NCBI GenBank assembly: GCA_016292575.1
Contig: JAEDIH010000069.1
Coordinates: 1-9,485, forward strand
Length of the DNA stretch: 9,485 nucleotides
Reading direction: 5' to 3'
DNA from: Clostridiaceae bacterium
Lineage (GTDB): Bacteria > Bacillota > Clostridia > Oscillospirales > Acutalibacteraceae
The translations under genes were made by a program, and so were the position numbers. Shown piece by piece: positions 1 to 6,204 of this stretch; positions within the stretch are counted from its first letter, which is position 1, and each line of letters starts with the position of its first letter. The notes below the pieces were generated by a model. It did no database searches. It was not told the DNA's origin and saw only the letters and a list, made by a program, of their open reading frames with translations.

Positions 1-107
1 CCAAGGAGGACGGCTGTGTAACTGTCCGTGACCGTGACACAATGGAGCAGATAAGGCTTCCGATAAGCGAGCTTTGCACATATATTGAAAAAAAGCTTGA
101 ATTCTGA
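1..107 (+). CDS. glyQS: Glycyl-tRNA synthetase, C-terminal end (partial)
   Basis: Only the last 34 residues are present, in the frame that starts at base 3 and ends at TGA 105-107. The piece reads KEDGCVTVRDRDTMEQIRLP followed by ISELCTYIEKKLEF. The VTVRDRDTMEQ stretch is the very conserved end of the anticodon-binding domain of single-chain (alpha2, eukaryote/Gram-positive type) glycyl-tRNA synthetases, in which a strand of this form is followed by a final helix ending in KL. The enzyme charges tRNA-Gly with glycine in the cytoplasm. The catalytic core lies outside the window, so the call rests on this C-terminal signature alone. It is a housekeeping gene and shows that the left end of the window is host chromosome. 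Confidence 0.8.
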   Translation, partial: KEDGCVTVRDRDTMEQIRLPISELCTYIEKKLEF

Positions 108-161
108 TTTTTGTGCCAGATAAAAGACTTCTTTTGGGCAGCCTTATTGAATTAAGCGTAT

Positions 162-197
162 GCCGGAACCTGATTGATTGACGAACTTTCGGCTTTT
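162..197 (+). terminator. Weak intrinsic terminator candidate after glyQS
   Basis: GCCGGAA (162-168) can pair with TTTCGGC (187-193), seven pairs with one G-U, and TTTT follows at 194-197. The 18-nt loop is large and the T run is short, so this is only a candidate. It is the best terminator-like structure between glyQS and the next promoter. Confidence 0.3.
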
Positions 198-225
198 GAG
201 CAAACAAAAAAAGATTATCAAGGTT

Positions 226-231
226 TATAAT
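226..231 (+). promoter_or_regulatory. -10 box candidate for the phosphoesterase/glycosidase operon
   Basis: A perfect TATAAT lies 57 bp before the ATG at 289. Transcription would start near 238, at the left edge of the inverted repeat at 239-263. No good -35 hexamer sits 16-18 bp upstream: bases 203-208 read AACAAA, and a TTGAGC at 196-201 is 24 bp away. The promoter is therefore either activator-dependent or a chance match. Confidence 0.4.
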
Positions 232-238
232 GAACAAA

Positions 239-263
239 ATAGTTGAATTTGATTTTCAACTAT
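239..263. repeat. 9-bp inverted repeat at the predicted transcript start
   Basis: ATAGTTGAA (239-247) and TTCAACTAT (255-263) are perfect inverted copies around a 7-nt centre. Placed directly after the TATAAT box, the repeat could be a repressor operator over the start site or a 5' hairpin in the mRNA. It ends 8 bp before the Shine-Dalgarno site AAAGGGG (272-278) of the first phosphoesterase gene. Confidence 0.55.
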
Positions 264-288
264 ATTAATAGAAAGGGGAAAATTCATT

Positions 289-1281
289 ATGGAAACAACA
301 GCAATGGCGATTTTAAGCAGGATAGTTTCGCTTTTGGTATCTATCATTTTTGCCGTTTCAGGCGTTGTGTCGCCGGCTCTCTCTCAGCAGGTCAGACCCA
401 AGAACGAAAAAGCACTGCGTCTTTCTTTTGCAACGCTTTCGGATTCTCATCTGACTGAGGTCGGCGTTGCAAGAATGAACATGCTTTCGCAAGGCTTTCG
501 CGACCTTGACGGAAAGGTTGACGCAATAGTTGCCGTCGGAGACATGACCGACCACGGAGAAAGAGCACAGTATCAGAACTTTTACAGCTGTGTTGAAAAG
601 AGCATTAAAACTTCAAAATTTTTTCCCGTTGTCGGAAACCACGACACATGGACTGAAACTCTGAGAGAAAAAAAGCCCACATACGAATTCCTAAGAGCTT
701 ATAATAATTACACGGGCAAAAAGCTTAAAACGCCTTATTATACACAAAAGGTTAACGGCTATACTTTTATTATGATGTCCACCGAAAGCGACAGAACGGA
801 AGCTTACATAACCAATACGCAGATAAAATGGCTTGATAAGGAATTGAAAAAGGCAACGGCAAAAAAACAGCCCGTCTTTGTTTTCTGCCATTGGCCAATC
901 AACGGAGTTTGCGGACAGATGGAAATAGATCCCGATATGGTAATGGGCAAACAGAGCAATAAGGTTAAAAAGGTTCTTGAAAAGTATAAGAACGTCTTTT
1001 ACTTCTGCGGCCATGTTCACGCAGGCCTGCGCGGTGAGGTTTCAAACAAGCTTTTCGGCCATCAGTCGGTTGAAACAATCAAAGGCGTCCATTATATCAA
1101 CCTGCCGTCATATATGTATCTCAACACCGAGGGCTGGGCCAGCAATAACGGCGGCAACCTCCTTTCGGGCTGCGGATATATTGCAGAGGTATATAAAAAC
1201 GAGGTTGTTCTTCGCGCAAGAAACTATGCACTCAAATTCTATATGCCGGTTTACGAGAAAACAATTGATCTTGTAAAATAA
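289..1281 (+). CDS. Secreted calcineurin-like metallophosphoesterase (first paralogue)
   Basis: This 330-residue protein probably hydrolyses phosphomonoester or phosphodiester bonds outside the membrane with a two-metal centre. All family motifs are visible in order: D52-S-H54, GDMTDHG (D85), GNHD 116-119 (N117, H118), H201 in CHWP, and GHVH 241-244 (H242, H244). The set resembles CpdA/Icc-type and purple-acid-like phosphoesterases; the natural substrate cannot be read from sequence. Residues 8-32 form a hydrophobic secretion signal (ILSRIVSLLVSIIFAVSG) with possible cleavage near PALS-QQ. The start is set by the Shine-Dalgarno site AAAGGGG 10 bp upstream; Met6 is an alternative start. It is the first gene of a three-gene operon; its closest relative in the window is the next gene, which has the same motif order and a similar C-terminal ending (EVYKNEVVLRARNY here, EVYENEVVFRPRNY there). 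That points to tandem duplication. Confidence 0.88.
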   Translation: METTAMAILSRIVSLLVSIIFAVSGVVSPALSQQVRPKNEKALRLSFATLSDSHLTEVGVARMNMLSQGFRDLDGKVDAIVAVGDMTDHGERAQYQNFYSCVEKSIKTSKFFPVVGNHDTWTETLREKKPTYEFLRAYNNYTGKKLKTPYYTQKVNGYTFIMMSTESDRTEAYITNTQIKWLDKELKKATAKKQPVFVFCHWPINGVCGQMEIDPDMVMGKQSNKVKKVLEKYKNVFYFCGHVHAGLRGEVSNKLFGHQSVETIKGVHYINLPSYMYLNTEGWASNNGGNLLSGCGYIAEVYKNEVVLRARNYALKFYMPVYEKTIDLVK

Positions 1282-1284
1282 AAA

Positions 1285-1310
1285 TTGTTATTTTGAATAA
1301 ATCATAACAA
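1285..1310. repeat. Intercistronic inverted repeat before second phosphoesterase
   Basis: TTGTTAT (1285-1291) and ATAACAA (1304-1310) are perfect inverted copies with a 12-nt loop. The right arm runs into the Shine-Dalgarno site AAAGGAG (1309-1315), so a hairpin here could partly cover the ribosome site. There is no T run, so it is not a typical terminator. Confidence 0.45.
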
Positions 1311-1323
1311 AGGAGAAAACACG

Positions 1324-2325
1324 ATGGAGTACATTAAGAAATTTTTAAGCGTGTTGCTTACCATTCTTACAACAGTCTCAATGGCCTTTGCCGGCTTTAA
1401 CGACTCAAGGAGCAACGAACCGTTCAAAGTAAAAGATGACAACGTGCTTTTTAACGTCACGCTGCTTTCGGACGTTCATATTGATTACCGCGAGCTGTTT
1501 TTACAGGCGGCACTGCGCCTCGGCGTAACAAGTCTGAAAAAGTCTCAGTCTCCTATTGATGCAGTTGTCATTTCAGGAGATCTGACAAATTACGGCGACA
1601 AAAAGTCAATGAACACAATGTTCAAAACGGTTACCGAGTGTATGCCGGACGGTACTCAGGCTTTCATCACGACCGGAAACCATGATATCGGTCATTCGTC
1701 AGAGGTTGACCTCACGGCAGAACAGGCAAGACAGAATTTTATTGAACTGCACAACAAATATCTCGGCACGGAGATTAATAAAATTTACTACAGCAGGGTA
1801 ATTGACGGCTACACCTTTATCACCCTGAGTGACGAGTCCGACGACTCCTGGGATACGCCTGATATATCCGACACCCAGATTGCATGGCTTGACTCAGAGC
1901 TTGCAAAGGCAACTGCCGCGAATGATATGAAGCCCGTTTTCGTTGTCTGCCATTGGTCAATCAACGGCACGAACGGTCAGCAGATCGTTTGGGAAAACGG
2001 CGCAATGAACGATTGCAGCGACAAGGTCAGAGCCGTGCTTGAAAAGTATTCAAATAAGAATGTTTTCTATATCAGCGGTCATGTTCACACCGGAGTCAAC
2101 AACGATGAGCTTCACAAGTATTTTGACGTCTATAACGTTGAAGAACAAAACGGAATTTTCTATGTCAACCTGCCCGCCTTCGGCTCTCTCAACCGCTACG
2201 GCGTTCCCTGGCCGGGAACCGGAATGCAGATGGAGGTTTATGAAAACGAAGTTGTTTTCAGACCGCGCAACTATCTTTCAAACAAGTGGTACGGCAGCTT
2301 TGAATATTCAGTAACGCTTCACTGA
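1324..2325 (+). CDS. Secreted calcineurin-like metallophosphoesterase (second paralogue)
   Basis: This 333-residue paralogue of the preceding gene keeps the complete metal site: D50-V-H52, SGDLTNYG (D86), GNHD 118-121, H210 in CHWS, and GHVH 252-255. A clear signal peptide is present: positive n-region MEYIKK, hydrophobic core FLSVLLTILTTVSM, and an AFA-GF cleavage site after residue 23. The mature protein should therefore act outside the membrane. The start is supported by AAAGGAG 8 bp upstream. The gene follows its paralogue by 42 bp and precedes the glycosidase gene by 31 bp, so the three are probably co-transcribed. The loops between GNHD and CHW differ most between the copies (this one is rich in Asp/Glu around 165-185), which suggests different substrate preference. 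Family membership is secure; the substrate is unknown. Confidence 0.88.
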   Translation: MEYIKKFLSVLLTILTTVSMAFAGFNDSRSNEPFKVKDDNVLFNVTLLSDVHIDYRELFLQAALRLGVTSLKKSQSPIDAVVISGDLTNYGDKKSMNTMFKTVTECMPDGTQAFITTGNHDIGHSSEVDLTAEQARQNFIELHNKYLGTEINKIYYSRVIDGYTFITLSDESDDSWDTPDISDTQIAWLDSELAKATAANDMKPVFVVCHWSINGTNGQQIVWENGAMNDCSDKVRAVLEKYSNKNVFYISGHVHTGVNNDELHKYFDVYNVEEQNGIFYVNLPAFGSLNRYGVPWPGTGMQMEVYENEVVFRPRNYLSNKWYGSFEYSVTLH

Positions 2326-2333
2326 ATATTCAA
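2300..2333. repeat. 13-bp perfect hairpin spanning a stop codon
   Basis: Arms 2300-2312 and 2321-2333 are perfect inverted copies around an 8-nt loop. Each arm also contains the 10-bp palindrome TGAATATTCA, so the site is at once an inverted and a direct repeat. The TGA stop of the second phosphoesterase gene (2323-2325) lies in the right arm, and the first of two GAGGAG ribosome sites starts at the next base. No T run follows, so it is more likely an mRNA stability or translation-coupling element, or a pair of protein-binding sites, than a terminator. Confidence 0.6.
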
Positions 2334-2356
2334 GAGGAGAAAGAGGAGAAAATACA

Positions 2357-3637
2357 ATGAAATCAATTATTTCGTTTTTTACTGCGATTGTTGCAACAAT
2401 CACAATGCTTTGGAACACGGCGATGACCAAGGTTGACCCCGAAGGACTTCGCTATATTGCGCTCAATGCGGCAAAATCCTATTTTATCAGTCAGACAAAT
2501 GATGAGGTTGAAGCACTGAAGGAAAAAACGGGCGGCTTTATCAAGGGCGTCTGCCACCCGAACGAAAACTATGAGCAGATCAAAAACGCAAACATCGAAT
2601 GGGTTCGCTTTGACTGCGGAAGCCTTCCGTTTGATAAGGACGGAAATCTTTCAAAGGGCTATCTTAATTTTAAGGAGAGGGCAAAATCCTATGCCGACCG
2701 CGGCTTCAAGGTCATGTGCATCACTCCGTATCCCAATGATTACATAGAAGCCGGGCTTGACCCCCGTGATGAAAAGAACAAGGCGGAAATTCAGCGTATC
2801 GCCGCGTTTTATGCAACGGATCTTCAGGGTATTGTTTCCGCATTCCAAATTACAAACGAGATGGGCATTGAGCATTTCACTCTTCCGCTGACCATTAAAG
2901 AGGCTGCGGACTTCATCGGTATGCAGGCAGAAGCAATGATGGACGTTAAGGGTGATATCATTGTTGGCTTCAACTGCGGCGGAACGGCGCTCTATAATCT
3001 TTGCACCTATATGAAGCCGTATCTTGAGTTCTGCGATTATGTTGGCATGGATGTTTATCTTGGTTGCTTTGAAAGTGTTTTCAAGGAGCTTTGGGCGCAG
3101 GACCTCATTCTCCGTGGGCTTTGGGCATATACAAACAAGCCTATCATCCTTTGCGAATTCGGCTATATCGGCTACGGCGACGTTAAAACAAAGGAACAGA
3201 AGGACGAGATACTCAAGGGCTACGGCTTTGAAAACGAGGAGGCCGCGCGCAAGGATATCATGACGCTCATTAACCGGCTGCCGGATACCTTCAAGAATCA
3301 TATGCTTTCGCTGGAATATAAAGACGAGGAAGAGCTTGCAAGCAAGCTTTTTGACACCGAGCTTGCCAACCACCTTTACAAGGAGATTCAGGGCGGCTAT
3401 CAGCTCACCGATTACCGGCACACGCCTGAGGCTCAGGGAAGATTCTTCAGGGATATCTTCAAGCACATTTATTCGCTTGACTTCCTTTGCGGCTCGTTTG
3501 TCTATTGCTATTCCGACAGCCGAGCCTGCTACATCTGCGGTCAGGAGGACTGTCCGGTTGAAACCGGCTGGGGTCTTGTTGACCTGCACGGAAACGAAAA
3601 ACCTGCCTATTACGCCGTTCAGAAAGCGTACGAATAA
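2357..3637 (+). CDS. Clan-A-like (TIM-barrel) glycoside hydrolase, probably exported or anchored
   Basis: This 426-residue protein has the layout of a single (beta/alpha)8 retaining glycosidase. A likely acid/base Glu lies in QITNEMG (N167-E168), matching the strand-4 Asn-Glu of clan GH-A. A likely nucleophile, E267, lies in PIILCEFGY at the position of strand 7. The end, GWGLVDLHGNEKPAYYAVQK, resembles the closing segment of GH2/GH5/GH39-type barrels. The exact family and sugar cannot be assigned. Residues 2-18 (KSIISFFTAIVATITML) form a hydrophobic N-terminus with a basic start, so it is either a signal peptide or a membrane anchor; no strong cleavage site is seen. Cys is frequent near the C-terminus (C378, C384, C391, C394, C399), which is unusual for an exported protein. 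Two GAGGAG sites (2334-2339 and 2343-2348) precede the ATG, the second at 8-bp spacing. It is the last gene of the operon with the two phosphoesterases. Confidence 0.75.
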   Translation: MKSIISFFTAIVATITMLWNTAMTKVDPEGLRYIALNAAKSYFISQTNDEVEALKEKTGGFIKGVCHPNENYEQIKNANIEWVRFDCGSLPFDKDGNLSKGYLNFKERAKSYADRGFKVMCITPYPNDYIEAGLDPRDEKNKAEIQRIAAFYATDLQGIVSAFQITNEMGIEHFTLPLTIKEAADFIGMQAEAMMDVKGDIIVGFNCGGTALYNLCTYMKPYLEFCDYVGMDVYLGCFESVFKELWAQDLILRGLWAYTNKPIILCEFGYIGYGDVKTKEQKDEILKGYGFENEEAARKDIMTLINRLPDTFKNHMLSLEYKDEEELASKLFDTELANHLYKEIQGGYQLTDYRHTPEAQGRFFRDIFKHIYSLDFLCGSFVYCYSDSRACYICGQEDCPVETGWGLVDLHGNEKPAYYAVQKAYE

Positions 3638-3641
3638 AAAC

Positions 3642-3676
3642 AAGGCTGCCGCAATCGGAAAGACTGCGGCAGCTTT
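3642..3676. terminator. Bidirectional intrinsic terminator between convergent operons
   Basis: GGCTGCCGCA-type arms at 3645-3653 and 3665-3673 give a 9-bp perfect GC-rich stem with an 11-nt loop, extended to 12 pairs (3642-3676) with one G-U. On the - strand the stem is followed by CTTGTTTTTATT, a good T tract that ends the transporter/peptidase operon. On the + strand it is followed by TTTAAAATTT, weaker but usable for the glycosidase operon. Confidence 0.8.
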
Positions 3677-3716
3677 AAAATTTACATCTCTTATTATTCT
3701 GCGTTTTTGAAAAAAC

Positions 3717-4220
3717 TTATTTTGTCAGGTCGGTCATCTTCATTCCGGTGAATTTTTGTCCCCAGGCGTTTGCCCAACCCTCGCAGTAAAGCTTGTAATA
3801 GGAAACGTTGTGCTTTTTTCTGTAGCCCTCAAAAAAATTGCACCAGACGGCTGAGGGGAGAGCAATAACAATGTAATAAAGCGGACCGAGCAGCAGGCAC
3901 TGCCAGGTGTGACCGTATTCATGAATACGGGTGTTGTATGTCCACTTGCGGTTGGGGTGCTGGTCACGCATAAAAATGAAAAGTCCAAGCGAGAGTCCGC
4001 CCTGCTTCCACGGAAGATAGGTTATTTTTGCATAGCCGAACTTCTGATATCTTCTGCCGAGAATTTTTGTGCAGATCAAAAAGACGATTCCGCCGATGAG
4101 ATTGACGGGAAGTCCCCATGTCCACTGAACAAAATAGAACAGAAATTTTTTGAAGTCGTTTTTAAAGTTTTTTTCCTTTTTCGGGGGTTCTTTCTGAGTG
4201 ATGTCAATTTTCTTTTCCAT
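3717..4220 (-). CDS. Small membrane protein with HEYGHT zinc-metallopeptidase motif
   Basis: I do not recognise the family by name. The 167-residue protein has a charged, Lys-rich N-terminus (1-25), a hydrophobic stretch at about 27-54, and a second one at about 107-129 (CLLLGPLYYIVIALPSAVW). Between them is IHEYGHTWQ, giving H100-E101-x-x-H104, the signature of zinc metallopeptidases. E147 in CEGWANAWG, 43 residues later, is a plausible third ligand of the gluzincin type. The layout suggests a membrane-embedded peptidase or a degenerate relative. The start is supported by AAAGGAG upstream of ATG 4220. It lies 19 bp downstream of the transporter gene on the same strand with no terminator between, so it shares that promoter. 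Its link to sugar uptake is unknown; trimming or maturing a surface protein of the locus would be one possibility. Confidence 0.65.
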   Translation of the reverse strand: MEKKIDITQKEPPKKEKNFKNDFKKFLFYFVQWTWGLPVNLIGGIVFLICTKILGRRYQKFGYAKITYLPWKQGGLSLGLFIFMRDQHPNRKWTYNTRIHEYGHTWQCLLLGPLYYIVIALPSAVWCNFFEGYRKKHNVSYYKLYCEGWANAWGQKFTGMKMTDLTK

Positions 4221-4239
4221 TGATTATATCTCCTTTGTG

Positions 4240-5970
4240 TTATTTTTCAGTGTGAGCTTTGGCTTTTTCGGCGGCTTTTTGTTCTTCAATGAGCTTTTTG
4301 CGCTCCTCGTCAAGCTCAAGAAGAATGAGATACTCGCCGTCATCGTTCATTTCAAGCGTATGAGGCACCGCGCCCTCCTCGCTCTTTCCGAGCCATGTGT
4401 TTTCAAAATCCTGACCGGAAACGGCCTTGAACGCCCTTTCTTCCTCTTCGGTGAGGGCAACTGCGCCGTACTTGTGCTTTGTTGCAACGGCGGCGCGGAT
4501 CATTGTGTGGTCGTTTTTGGTCATTTTGAAGCGATGAAGAAGGATAAGAGCAATGATTGCGGCAACTATGGGAATGATTGCCACGCAGACGCGGATGCCG
4601 AAAACAGCGGATGAAGTCTGCGGATAAAGTGTGCCGGTTGCTTTTTCGTAATCGGTAACGGTTGTGCCGGTAACAAGACCGAAATCGCTGAGAATGAAGC
4701 CGACGAAAGCGGCCATCAGACCGCCGACGCTCTTTTTGATGAGGGTGTTGAACGTTGAAAGGACGCCCTCTCTGCGCCTTCCGGTAATGGCCTCGTCAAC
4801 ATCGGTAAGATCGGGGAAAACATTGGTTGAAACAAAGCCGAGACCGCTCATACCGAACGAATAGAGAATCATGCTCAGAACCATAAGAGCAACCCATATA
4901 AGCTTTGATCTTCCCTCGCCGGCCGGCTGCATGAACAGACCGATTGCAAGACCGGCAACCATGAGCGGAGTAACAATGCTGCCGCACTTTTTCTTGCCGT
5001 GCTTCATTGTGAGCGCATAATTGAGCGGAAAAGCGCCTGCCTCCGCAATGCCGGAAATTGTGTTGTGCAGAACATAGAACGGATACTGATTTGCAAGGTA
5101 GCGGATATAATAAATTTTCGAGTTGCTGTAAAAGCCGGTTGAAAACTGATAGGCAACGCTCATGAAAAAATACTGCCTGAAGGATTTGTTGCGGAAAACC
5201 TGAACATATTCGTTGATAATTCCCCTGACGTCAAGCGGCGGATTGACCATGCCGAGGGAGGAGGGCTCCCTTGTTGTTTTGAACGTGAGGAAAACCGCAA
5301 CGCCGTAAAACATTGAAAGGGCAAAGCCGATGATAAGGAACGCAAGCTTGGAGTCCGGAGTAACATCGTTGTTTGAGCCGAAAGCGGCAAGAATGGCGGC
5401 GGTAATGATGAACGACGGAACCATTCCGGCGGAATTGAAAAGGTAGCCCATTGAGTTATACTGGGTACGCAGATCATATTCCGGCGCAAGCTGCGGCAGC
5501 ATTGCCGTGTGAGGAACGCCGATTATTGTGTACGCCGTTTTATACAGCATGCAGACAAGTATGTAGTACGCCATTGTTGCGCCGAAGTTTTTGTTACCGT
5601 CAAAGCCGAAGCCGTTCCAAAGCAGGGTGTAAGAAATGATCATCGGCAAAAGACCCCAAAGCAGGTAGCGGCGGTGACGACCGTATTTTGACCTTGTGCG
5701 GTCGGTAACAATGCCCATAACGGGATCGGTAACAGCGTCCCAAAGGGTTGATATCATGATAACAATGCCGGCCTGCTTAGGATCAAGATTGACGGCAAGG
5801 GTCAGAAACACCTGGAAATACATATTCATTATGTATCCGGCTCCGCCCATATACATGTTGGCGTAGCTGTAATTTATCATGGGCAAAATGGCTGTTTTGA
5901 AATCGCCCTTGACGCCGATGGCTTTTTTGACCCGTTCACCGAACGGGATTTTTTCCTGTGTATTTCCCAT
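4240..5970 (-). CDS. GPH-family sugar:cation symporter (MFS)
   Basis: This 576-residue transporter belongs to the glycoside-pentoside-hexuronide:cation symporter family (MelB-like), which imports sugars or glycosides with Na+ or H+. The family signature is clear: WDAVTDPVMGIVTD followed by RTRSKYGRHRRYLLWG (residues 77-106). D78 and D82 match the cation-binding Asp55/Asp59 of MelB. The second-half motif FPDLTDVDEAITGRRREG (385-402) is also typical. About twelve hydrophobic segments are visible up to residue 479. Residues 480-576 form a hydrophilic, Glu/Lys-rich tail that makes the protein longer than the usual 450-480; its end (from 554) looks helical. The substrate cannot be read from sequence. 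The start is placed at ATG 5970, not at the upstream ATG 5994, because GGGAGGA lies 6 bp before it. It is first in an operon with the HEYGHT protein and faces the secreted glycosidase operon. Confidence 0.9.
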   Translation of the reverse strand: MGNTQEKIPFGERVKKAIGVKGDFKTAILPMINYSYANMYMGGAGYIMNMYFQVFLTLAVNLDPKQAGIVIMISTLWDAVTDPVMGIVTDRTRSKYGRHRRYLLWGLLPMIISYTLLWNGFGFDGNKNFGATMAYYILVCMLYKTAYTIIGVPHTAMLPQLAPEYDLRTQYNSMGYLFNSAGMVPSFIITAAILAAFGSNNDVTPDSKLAFLIIGFALSMFYGVAVFLTFKTTREPSSLGMVNPPLDVRGIINEYVQVFRNKSFRQYFFMSVAYQFSTGFYSNSKIYYIRYLANQYPFYVLHNTISGIAEAGAFPLNYALTMKHGKKKCGSIVTPLMVAGLAIGLFMQPAGEGRSKLIWVALMVLSMILYSFGMSGLGFVSTNVFPDLTDVDEAITGRRREGVLSTFNTLIKKSVGGLMAAFVGFILSDFGLVTGTTVTDYEKATGTLYPQTSSAVFGIRVCVAIIPIVAAIIALILLHRFKMTKNDHTMIRAAVATKHKYGAVALTEEEERAFKAVSGQDFENTWLGKSEEGAVPHTLEMNDDGEYLILLELDEERKKLIEEQKAAEKAKAHTEK

Positions 5971-5976
5971 ATATTG

Positions 5977-5983
5977 TCCTCCC
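5977..5983 (-). promoter_or_regulatory. Shine-Dalgarno site fixing the transporter start
   Basis: On the - strand GGGAGGA lies 6 bp before ATG 5970. The in-frame ATG 24 bp further up has no such site at a proper distance, so the shorter protein is preferred. Confidence 0.75.
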
Positions 5984-6003
5984 GTAAAGGTCATCTTTTC
6001 TCA

Positions 6004-6015
6004 GTGCCGCGGCAC
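6004..6015. repeat. 12-bp perfect palindrome in the transporter leader
   Basis: GTGCCGCGGCAC is fully self-complementary. It lies in the predicted ~68-nt untranslated leader of the transporter mRNA, about 25 bp after the start site. Its right half can instead pair with GCGGCA at 6027-6032 to make a looped stem. It could be a second operator or an RNA structure; no clear role is visible. Confidence 0.35.
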
Positions 6016-6044
6016 GCAGCCCCTTTGCGGCATATATTTCAATA

Positions 6045-6073
6045 ATTTTAACACGTTACCACGGTAAAGTCAA
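6045..6073 (-). promoter_or_regulatory. Promoter of the transporter/peptidase operon
   Basis: Read on the - strand, TTGACT (6073-6068) is the -35 and TAAAAT (6050-6045) the -10, with exactly 17 bp between them. Transcription would start near 6038 and leave a leader of about 68 nt before ATG 5970. The match to a housekeeping sigma-70/SigA promoter is close. Confidence 0.75.
6056..6067. promoter_or_regulatory. Probable operator within the transporter promoter spacer
   Basis: TTACCACGGTAA is a perfect 5+5 inverted repeat around AC and fills most of the spacer between -35 and -10. A protein bound here would block RNA polymerase directly. Size and symmetry fit LacI- or GntR-type sugar regulators, but no regulator gene is in the window, so the protein is unknown. 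Confidence 0.55.
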
Positions 6074-6141
6074 TACATATTCGCTTAAAAAGCCTGCCGC
6101 AGCTTTGTTATTATAAAAATCAGCAATTTTTAAAAAAGTGT

Positions 6142-6170
6142 TTGCGTTTCGCCGTTCTTTCTGCTACAAT
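6142..6170 (+). promoter_or_regulatory. Promoter of ppa
   Basis: TTGCGT (6142-6147) and TACAAT (6165-6170) are 17 bp apart, and a TG one base before the -10 (TGCTACAAT) makes it an extended -10 promoter. An A/T-rich stretch at 6110-6137 could act as an UP element. The predicted start near 6177 leaves a short leader before ATG 6205. Confidence 0.7.
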
Positions 6171-6204
6171 ATCAGGGAATCAAGACAAGCAAGGAGACGA
6201 TAAA

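Noticed and set aside
2651..3643. 330-codon open frame on the - strand opposite the glycosidase gene
   Set aside because: Its product shows no family motifs, and it lies fully antisense to a gene with clear catalytic motifs, a ribosome site and operon context. It is a shadow of codon bias.
5971..5994. Upstream ATG for the transporter
   Set aside because: It would add eight residues (MTFTGGQY) and has no ribosome site at proper spacing, whereas GGGAGGA lies 6 bp before ATG 5970.
6142..6204. TTG start giving a 198-residue pyrophosphatase
   Set aside because: The extra 21 codons cover the promoter hexamers and the ribosome site; family I enzymes of this type begin near the ATG at 6205.
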